NCBI RefSeq assembly: GCF_000092065.1
Contig: NC_009359.1
Coordinates: 434,001 to 498,000, forward strand
Direction of reading: 5' to 3'
Source of the DNA: Ostreococcus lucimarinus CCE9901
Taxonomy: Eukaryota; Chlorophyta; Mamiellophyceae; Mamiellales; Bathycoccaceae
Length of the DNA stretch: 64,000 bases
Shown here: one piece after another, positions 56,378-64,000 of the stretch
Layout: each line of letters starts with the position of its first letter
Numbering within the stretch: position 1 is the stretch's first letter
Made by a program: the position numbers and the translations under genes
The notes under the pieces: model-generated
What the model saw: the letters and a program-made list of their open reading frames with translations, nothing else
Database searches by the model: none
Told to the model about the DNA's origin: nothing

Positions 56378-56989
56378 CTACGCGTCGGCGACGGCGCGGC
56401 GACCCGGCGGTAACGCCGGTTTCTTCCGCACTATCGGCGGCGCCGGCGGGTCGTCGTTCGCGCGCACGCCGTCACCGTCGCCGTCGCGCGTCCCTCTGGG
56501 AGCCGCCGCCGCGGGCGCCGCGCGAAGCGTCGTCGCCGCCAACCGTCTCGCGACTTCGGACGCCGGCGTCGCCGCCGCGCCCACGCGCACCGTCACCGCC
56601 TCGCTCGGATCGAACTCCACGAATTTCGGCGCCCTCGCCGCGACGTCGGACGTCGACCGCGCGTCGAGGTCGACGCGCGCGTCCCGCGCCGCGCGTTCCC
56701 GCGTCCCGACCGCGTCGCCGCCGCCGCGCGCCGCCGCGCGCACCTCTCCCGCGTTCGCCAGCGCCACCCCACTCGTCGTCCGCGCCAGCGCCGCGCGCGC
56801 GACCGCGACCGTCGCGCCGCGCTCGACGTCCTCGATCGTCGCCACCCCGGTCCAGCGCTCGCGCTCGACGACGACGACCTCACCGTCACCCGTCGCGAGC
56901 CGCAGTTTGAGCGTGCGACTCGCGCGCGCGTCCTCGCGCGCGCGCGCGCCGCGCGCGACGTCGCGCGCGTCCACGACGCGCAGCGCGAC

Positions 56990-57026
<37 letters not shown>

Positions 57027-57049
57027 CGCGCGACGCCCGACGGACGCAT
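56378..57049 (-). CDS. OB-fold protein resembling the RMI1 N-terminal domain
   Basis: 223 residues. An N-terminal run of Asp-Gly repeats follows the ATG. Then comes a segment EVALRVVDARDVARGARA...LKLRLATGDGEVVVVERERWTGVATIEDVERGATVAVARAALARTTSGVALANAGEVRAA. The pattern of beta strands is that of the OB fold in RMI1/TDRD3, in which the L-x-L-x-x-x-D-G and late LLLxxxNVxVLGG strands are conserved. RMI1 works with topoisomerase III and RecQ helicase to dissolve double Holliday junctions. The C-terminal 100 residues are low complexity (Ala, Pro, Arg). The similarity is weak and the call tentative. It diverges from the SUN gene with only 48 bases between start codons. Confidence 0.5.
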
Positions 57050-57097
57050 TGTGCGGCCGACCGACCGACCGACCGACGCGTCACAACGCCGCGCGCG

Positions 57098-57247
57098 ATG
57101 CCCGCACGCGCGCCGGCGAGGACGCGCGCGCCGGCGACGAGCGCGGAGACGCGCGCGAAAAGCGCGACGCGCGCGCGCGGAGACGCGCGCGACACGCGCG
57201 GCGCGGACGCGCGCGATGATGATTTAAACGAAAAAGATGACCGTTCG

Positions 57248-57280
<33 letters not shown>

Positions 57281-60200
57281 TGCGACGACGCGTGGGGCGT
57301 CGCGCGCGGCGAGCGAGACGTGCGCGCGGGAATGATACGCGTGCGGAGCACGGTGCCGCTGATCGTGAGCACGCTGTGCGTGGTGGTGACGGCGCTCATC
57401 GCGGTGTGCGCGCAGAGCTGGCACGTGCGCGAGACGGCGATGCGGTTGGCGAGCGTGCGATTGAGCGCGACGAGCGTGAAGCTCGGACCGACGACGAGAC
57501 GGTTGACAGCGCTCGAGGATGCGGTGAGGAGATTGGAGAGCGAGAAGGCGAGCGTGCGCGCGGTGGATGGGGTGAAGGCGACGGTGGAGGCGGAGCGCGC
57601 GGCGAACGCGGCGAACGCGGCGACGACGACGACGGACGCGAAGGTCGTCAAGACGGAGATGAAGGCGGAGTTGAAATCGGTTTTGGCGCAGATTGATGCG
57701 TTGAGTAAGCGACAAAATAGTTTCGTGACGACCGCGGAGCTTAAGAAGAGCAGTGGCGCTCTCAAGGCGGAGCTCGCGGAACTCGAAAAGACGGCCGCGG
57801 CGCTCGAAAAGAAGCAAGCGAACTTCGCGGCCAAGACGGAGCTCGCGTCGCTCGAGAAGACCACCGCGGCGCTCGACAAGGGACAAGCCAATTTCGTCAC
57901 CAAAGCGCAGCTTCAAAAGGTGAACGTCGCGAACGATCTCGCACTGTCTGCTGAGCGCTTACGAATCGACGACGCCATCAAGGAGGCCAAGTCGCTTCGA
58001 GACGCCATCGACGCCGTATCCAAGAGCTTGGCGCAGATTGATGCGTTGAGTAAGCGACAAAATAGTTTCGTGACGACCGCGGAGCTTAAGAAGAGCAGTG
58101 GCGCTCTCAAGGCGGAGCTCGCGGAACTCGAAAAGACGGCCGCGGCGCTCGAAAAGAAGCAAGCGAACTTCGCGGCCAAGACGGAGCTCGCGTCGCTCGA
58201 GAAGACCACCGCGGCGCTCGACAAGGGACAAGCCAATTTCGTCACCAAAGCGCAGCTTCAAAAGGTGAACGTCGCGAACGATCTCGCACTGTCTGCTGAG
58301 CGCTTACGAATCGACGACGCCATCAAGGAGGCCAAGTCGCTTCGAGACGCCATCGACGCCGTATCCAAGAGCTTGGCGCAGATTGATGCGTTGAGTAAGC
58401 GACAAAATAGTTTCGTGACGACCGCGGAGCTTAAGAAGAGCAGTGGCGCTCTCAAGGCGGAGCTCGCGGAACTCGAAAAGACGGCCGCGGCGCTCGAAAA
58501 GAAGCAAGCGAACTTCGCGGCCAAGACGGAGCTCGCGTCGCTCGAGAAGACCACCGCGGCGCTCGACAAGGGACAAGCCAATTTCGTCACCAAAGCGCAG
58601 CTTCAAAAGGTGAACGTCGCGAACGATCTCGCACTGTCTGCTGAGCGCTTACGAATCGACGACGCCATCAAGGAGGCCAAGTCGCTTCGAGACGCCATCG
58701 ACGCCGTATCCAAGAGCTTGGCGCAGATTGATGCGTTGAGTAAGCGACAAAATAGTTTCGTGACGACCGCGGAGCTTAAGAAGAGCAGTGGCGCTCTCAA
58801 GGCGGAGCTCGCGGAACTCGAAAAGACGGCCGCGGCGCTCGAAAAGAAGCAAGCGAACTTCGCGGCCAAGACGGAGCTCGCGTCGCTCGAGAAGACCACC
58901 GCGGCGCTCGACAAGGGACAAGCCAATTTCGTCACCAAAGCGCAGCTTCAAAAGGTGAACGTCGCGAACGATCTCGCACTGTCTGCTGAGCGCTTACGAA
59001 TCGACGACGCCATCAAGGAGGCCAAGTCGCTTCGAGACGCCATCGACGCCGTATCCAAGAGCCAGGACGTCTTCATCACGAATACTACTCTCCGACGAGT
59101 GGAGTCACAAATCGAAGCGCTGAAGAAGATGCAAGCAAAGAAGGGATTCTTCTCAACACGGCCGAAAGGGCCGGTCGTTTCCGACGAGCAGATTGCGATG
59201 CTCGAGGCCACGGTTGCTACTTTTGCGACACATTTGGCGGATTTGGAAAAGAACCAAGCCGACTTCGTGACCACAGCGCAACTGCAAAAGTTCGAGGGCG
59301 CTTCGGAGGAAATCAAGTCGCTCCAGAGGGAAATTCACGTTGTTTCCAAGAAGCAAGCCAACTACGTCAGCGTGGCGCAATTACAAAAGCTCGAAGTGGT
59401 GACGGATGAAATTAAATCGCTGCAGAGTGAGATTTCGGCGCTCGCTAAGACGCAAGACGAGTTTGCTATTCTCAGCGCGAGTCTTAAGGATGTTGAGAGT
59501 AAGATCGCGGCGTTGGCGGATGGTAAGAAGAAGACCGGGCTCCTCTCTAAGCTTTCGAAGAAGACAGACACCAAGGTCACCAACAAGCAACTTGTTGAGC
59601 TCGAGAACGCTGTCGCGACGTTGGAGAAGACTCAGACGAAATTCGCTTCGCTTGCGAGTTCACAGATCAGCACGTTGGAGTCTACTCTTGATGCGATTTC
59701 GCAGCAGCAATCCAGTGCGCTCACAGCTGCTGATTTGAAGAGTATTCAAAAGGCCATCACGGCGCTGGAGAAGAGTCAGGAAAGTTTCGCGACGACTGCA
59801 CAGCTACAGAAAGTGGATGCATCTCGAGAGATCAAGGCTTTGGAAGAAGCTTTAGCGGAGATTCTACAGAGTCAGCATTCGTTTGCGAACTCGACTGCCG
59901 TCGAAGAGCTTGAGACGAAAGTCATGGCACTCGAAGCTCGACAAAACGAAAAGCGCGGTGGGATGTTCAAGCGAAGCGCGAGCACCGACACCTCTGTCAC
60001 CAATAAGCAACTCAAGGCTTTAGAAGACACCATCGCGGCCCTGACGAAGAGTCAAGCGGACTTCGCCACGGTTACCCAGCTGAAAGAAAGTGCGCAGGCG
60101 CTTTCGCAACAGCAAGCCGGCGCGCTTACGGCGGCTGACTTGAAGGGCATTCAAAAAGCAGTCGCGTCGCTAGAAAAGAGTCAGAACGGTTTCGCGACGA

Positions 60201-62128
60201 CGGCGCAATTACAAAAGCTCGAAGTGGTGACAGATGAAATTAAATCGCTGCAGAGTGAGATTTCGGCGCTCGCTAAGACGCAAGACGAGTTTGCTATTCT
60301 CAGCGCGAGTCTTAAGGATGTTGAGAGTAAGATCGCGGCGTTGGCGGATGGTAAGAAGAAGACCGGGCTCCTCTCTAAGCTTTCGAAGAAGACAGACACC
60401 AAGGTCACCAACAAGCAACTCAAGGCTCTAGAAGACGCCATCGCGGCTCTGACGAAGAGTCAAGCGGACTTCGCCACGGTTACCCAGCTGAAAGAAAGTG
60501 CGCAGGCGCTTTCGCAACAGCAAGCCGGCGCGCTTACGGCGGCTGACTTGAAGGGCATTCAAAAAGCAGTCGCGTCGCTAGAAAAGAGTCAGAACGGTTT
60601 CGCGACGACGGCGCAATTACAAAAGCTCGAAGTGGTGACAGATGAAATTAAATCGCTGCAGAGTGAGATTTCGGCGCTCGCTAAGACGCAAGACGAGTTT
60701 GCTATTCTCAGCGCGAGTCTTAAGGATGTTGAGAGTAAGATCGCGGCGTTGGCGGATGGTAAGAAGAAGACCGGGCTCCTCTCTAAGCTTTCGAAGAAGA
60801 CAGACACCAAGGTCACCAACAAGCAACTCAAGGCTCTAGAAGACGCCATCGCGGCTCTGACGAAGAGTCAAGCGGACTTCGCCACGGTTACCCAGCTGAA
60901 AGAAAGTGCGCAGGCGCTTTCGCAACAGCAAGCCGGCGCGCTTACGGCGGCTGACTTGAAGGGCATTCAAAAAGCAGTCGCGTCGCTAGAAAAGAGTCAG
61001 AACGGTTTCGCGACGACGGCGCAATTACAAAAGCTCGAAGTGGTGACAGATGAAATTAAATCGCTGCAGAGTGAGATTTCGGCGCTCGCTAAGACGCAAG
61101 ACGAGTTTGCTATTCTCAGCGCGAGTCTTAAGGATGTTGAGAGTAAGATCGCGGCGTTGGCGGATGGTAAGAAGAAGACCGGGCTCCTCTCTAAGCTTTC
61201 GAAGAAGACAGACACCAAGGTCACCAACAAGCAACTCAAGGCTCTAGAAGACGCCATCGCGGCTCTGACGAAGAGTCAAGCGGACTTCGCCACGGTTACC
61301 CAGCTGAAAAAGGTTGCCGCCACGTTGGATGCGTTGAAAAACGTGCACGACAATTATGCGACGACGAAACTTGTGAAGAACTTGGAACTCAAGCTGAACC
61401 AGGTGATCAAAACGAGCGGGGGGCTGTCGACGACGCAGACAAATTTGGTGGAGTTAGAGCAAAGAGCGATGGAGCGCGTTGAGAGTTATATTAAAACAAT
61501 CCCGAAAGATACCTCGAGAAAGCTCACGAAACACATCGAGGAGGCTTCGAGTTTGTGGTTTGCGGACAGAACTGGAAGGCAGGACTTCGCGCTCGCTTCA
61601 GGTGGCGGGCGCGTCGTCGGTCACTCTCAGCTTTCGCCGTTTGTAGGCCGTGGCGACGGTCCCATCACGTCGGTGCTTTCGTTCCTTCAATCCGGAGTGC
61701 ATCCGAAGAGCGACGAGTGGTTACTCACGCCGTCTTTGGAGCAACCAGGGGATTGTATCGCGTTGCATTCGTCGACCGGTTATGTTGATGTTCGTTTGCG
61801 TCAGTCTGTGAAAGTGGACGCGGTCACGCTCGAGCACGCGAATAGCTTGAACGCGTACGACTTGCACAGCGCGCCACGAGATGTACAAGTATACGGTTGG
61901 CACGCACGCAAGAAGAGTTGCAAGCATAGCAAACCGCCCAAGTCGTTGATTCCTCTCGGCAACTACACGTACAGTATCAACCGCGGAAGCGTACAAACTT
62001 TCGACGTGGTGTCACCGCAGACCGTCGACCATGTGCGTCTAGTGGTGAAGAACAATCAAGGGCACCAGAAGTGGACGTGCCTGTACCGGTTCCGAGTACA
62101 CGGCGTGCCAGAACGAGTCGAAGCGTGA
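57098..62128 (+). CDS. giant SUN-domain protein (LINC complex)
   Basis: 1676 residues. Layout: ~85 residues of nucleoplasmic N terminus, basic then a run of aspartates (about 51-60); one transmembrane helix (VPLIVSTLCVVVTALIAVCA, about 86-106); about 1380 residues of perinuclear-space coiled coil; and a C-terminal SUN domain (about 1490-1671). The SUN domain has FALASGGGRVVGHSQLSPF, PGDCIALHSSTGYVDVRLRQSVKVDAVTLEH, SAPRDVQVYGW, FDVVSPQTVDHVRLVVKNNQGHQKWTCLYRFRVHG. SUN proteins bind KASH partners across the nuclear envelope. The coiled coil is made of four near-identical 115-residue repeats followed by several 136-residue repeats. Ordinary SUN proteins are 450-900 residues long. The first ATG in frame is used. 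Confidence 0.92.
57683..59062 (+). repeat. four-copy 345-bp coding tandem repeat
   Basis: Four copies, starting at 57683, 58028, 58373 and 58718, of a 345-base unit coding 115 residues (LAQIDALSKRQNSF to IDAVSKS). By eye the copies read as identical throughout, including third codon positions. This indicates very recent duplication or gene conversion, and the block could easily collapse in assembly. Confidence 0.93.
59998..61311 (+). repeat. 408-bp coding tandem repeat, three full copies plus a partial
   Basis: The unit codes 136 residues and includes KLEVVTDEIKSLQSEIS, DGKKKTGLLSKLSKKTDTKV and ADFATVTQLKESAQAL. The segment caattacaaaagctcgaagt recurs at 60206, 60614 and 61022. A more diverged relative starts at about 59378. 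The three full copies are nearly identical in DNA. Confidence 0.9.
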
Positions 62129-62387
62129 AACGCAAACTTACGTAGCTCCCGTAGATTAATTTTGATGAAACTCAACAAAGACTATTAACGCTGCGAGCAC
62201 ACGGAAAGGGGCGCGCAAAGGACGCACAAAGTGGGCGTGGTTATTCAACCTTCTAAGCTAATACGGCAACTTGATAGCCTGTGGTTTCGTGATCGATGAA
62301 CATCACCGTTCACTCGCGCGGGTATAACGATATTACCCCGAGCGATGGGCGAGAGTGAAAGTATACAACGATGAAGCTCTTGCTCGC
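62129..62387. other. intergenic between SUN and centrin genes
   Basis: About 260 bases between the stops of two convergent genes, somewhat A/T-richer than average. No ORF, hairpin or tRNA is seen. Confidence 0.5.
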
Positions 62388-63762
<1,375 letters not shown>

Positions 63763-64000
63763 ATGCCGAAAAAGCCGACGAATCTGAACGCGAAAGGGGA
63801 CAAAAATCTGACGCAAAAGTCTCCGGCGGAATTTTTCCAAGACAACAAAGGCATCGCTGGGTTCGAAAACGCGGGGAAATCGCTGTACACGACGCTTCGA
63901 GAGTTCATCGAGAACGCGTTGGATGCGGCGGAAGCGATCGGGACGCTGCCGGAGATCGATATCGCGGTGGAGGAGGTGTCGGTGTCTCAATACGAGAGCC
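63763..64000 (+). CDS. TOP6B: DNA topoisomerase VI subunit B (TOP6B), 5' end only
   Basis: 79 codons before the window ends. After a short basic start (MPKKPTNLNAKGDKNLTQKS) comes the GHKL ATPase N-box: SPAEFFQDNKGIAGFENAGKSLYTTLREFIENALDAAEAIGTLPEIDI. The Glu/Asn pair in REFIENALDAAE is the ATP/Mg-binding motif and GFENAGKSLYTT is the characteristic lid of Topo VI B. In plants TOP6B with SPO11-3 drives endoreduplication, and MTOPVIB works in meiosis. Which of these this is cannot be decided from the N terminus, but the sequence is close to the canonical Topo VI B. The protein continues to the right. Confidence 0.88.
   Translation, partial: MPKKPTNLNAKGDKNLTQKSPAEFFQDNKGIAGFENAGKSLYTTLREFIENALDAAEAIGTLPEIDIAVEEVSVSQYES

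Noticed and set aside
56593-57903. Large minus-strand frame crossing the SUN gene start
   Set aside because: It reads antisense through the SUN coiled coil, giving Ser/Phe-rich repeats, and overlaps the RMI1-like gene in a different frame.
57683-61311. CRISPR-like or satellite array
   Set aside because: The repeats are long, contiguous, in frame and coding, with no short spacers.

Overview
The window is nuclear DNA of a very compact green-lineage eukaryote. The best match is a picoplanktonic prasinophyte of the Ostreococcus/Mamiellales type. The evidence is gene content: STT3, SUN, centrin, ATG9, U1-70K, La, a bifunctional DHFR-TS, mitochondrial PDC-E2, a thylakoid DEG8-type protease and plant-type TOP6B. 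Base composition is GC-rich, with Arg/Ala/Ser-rich organelle targeting leaders. About 36 genes fit in 64 kb, nearly all single-exon. The few introns show the grammar GTGCGT/GTGCGC donor, CTGAC branch point about 20-35 nt upstream, and a CAG acceptor. The species assignment is inference from these traits.

Layout. 0.3-7.7 kb: UvrD-type helicase (-), PDI-like ER protein (+), DUF445 membrane protein (-) and, head to head with it, a DEG8-like lumenal protease (+). 7.8-14.9 kb: an intron-containing glutamine-amidotransferase-like protein with RRSVDGG repeats, a 1484-aa IQ/coiled-coil/membrane/ARM protein, and an RRM nucleolar protein. 15-24.3 kb: ATG9 (-, spliced), GDT1/TMEM165 cation transporter (-), CtlX-like amidinotransferase (+), DUF389 membrane protein (+), threonine dehydratase (+), CDC14/SIN-like helical protein (-). 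25-33.7 kb: U1-70K (-) and DHFR-TS (+) diverge across a telomere-like telo-box; then an SDR (+) and a TMEM131-like protein (-). 33.8-40 kb: plastid-type membrane protein (-), a CRIPT-OCRE fusion (+), a Myb/UBA protein (-), a small WLDEEW protein (+), STT3 (+). 40-50 kb: an EH-domain endocytic adaptor, an NT-C2/coiled-coil/DIL-like protein, a monoglyceride-lipase-like hydrolase, a canopy-like ER protein and an FAD-enzyme/CS-domain fusion. 50.7-57 kb: La protein, organellar uS15 and RsfS/Iojap (divergent), TrmO, PDC-E2, an RMI1-like OB protein. 57-64 kb: a giant SUN-domain protein with two families of near-identical coiled-coil tandem repeats, centrin (spliced) and the 5' end of TOP6B.

There is no operon-like pathway. 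Genes alternate strands with gaps of 20-300 bp. Many are head-to-head pairs with 48-105 bp between start codons, so bidirectional promoters are likely. Several genes share themes: ER folding/glycosylation/secretion (PDI-like, STT3, canopy-like, TMEM131), splicing/RNA (U1-70K, CRIPT-OCRE, La, RRM), organelle translation (uS15, RsfS) and nuclear architecture (SUN, centrin). No mobile elements, rRNA, tRNA or CRISPR arrays were seen. The most unusual objects are the CRIPT-OCRE fusion, the FAD-CS fusion, the repeat-expanded SUN protein and the amidotransferase-like protein whose candidate Cys2 nucleophile only appears after splicing.
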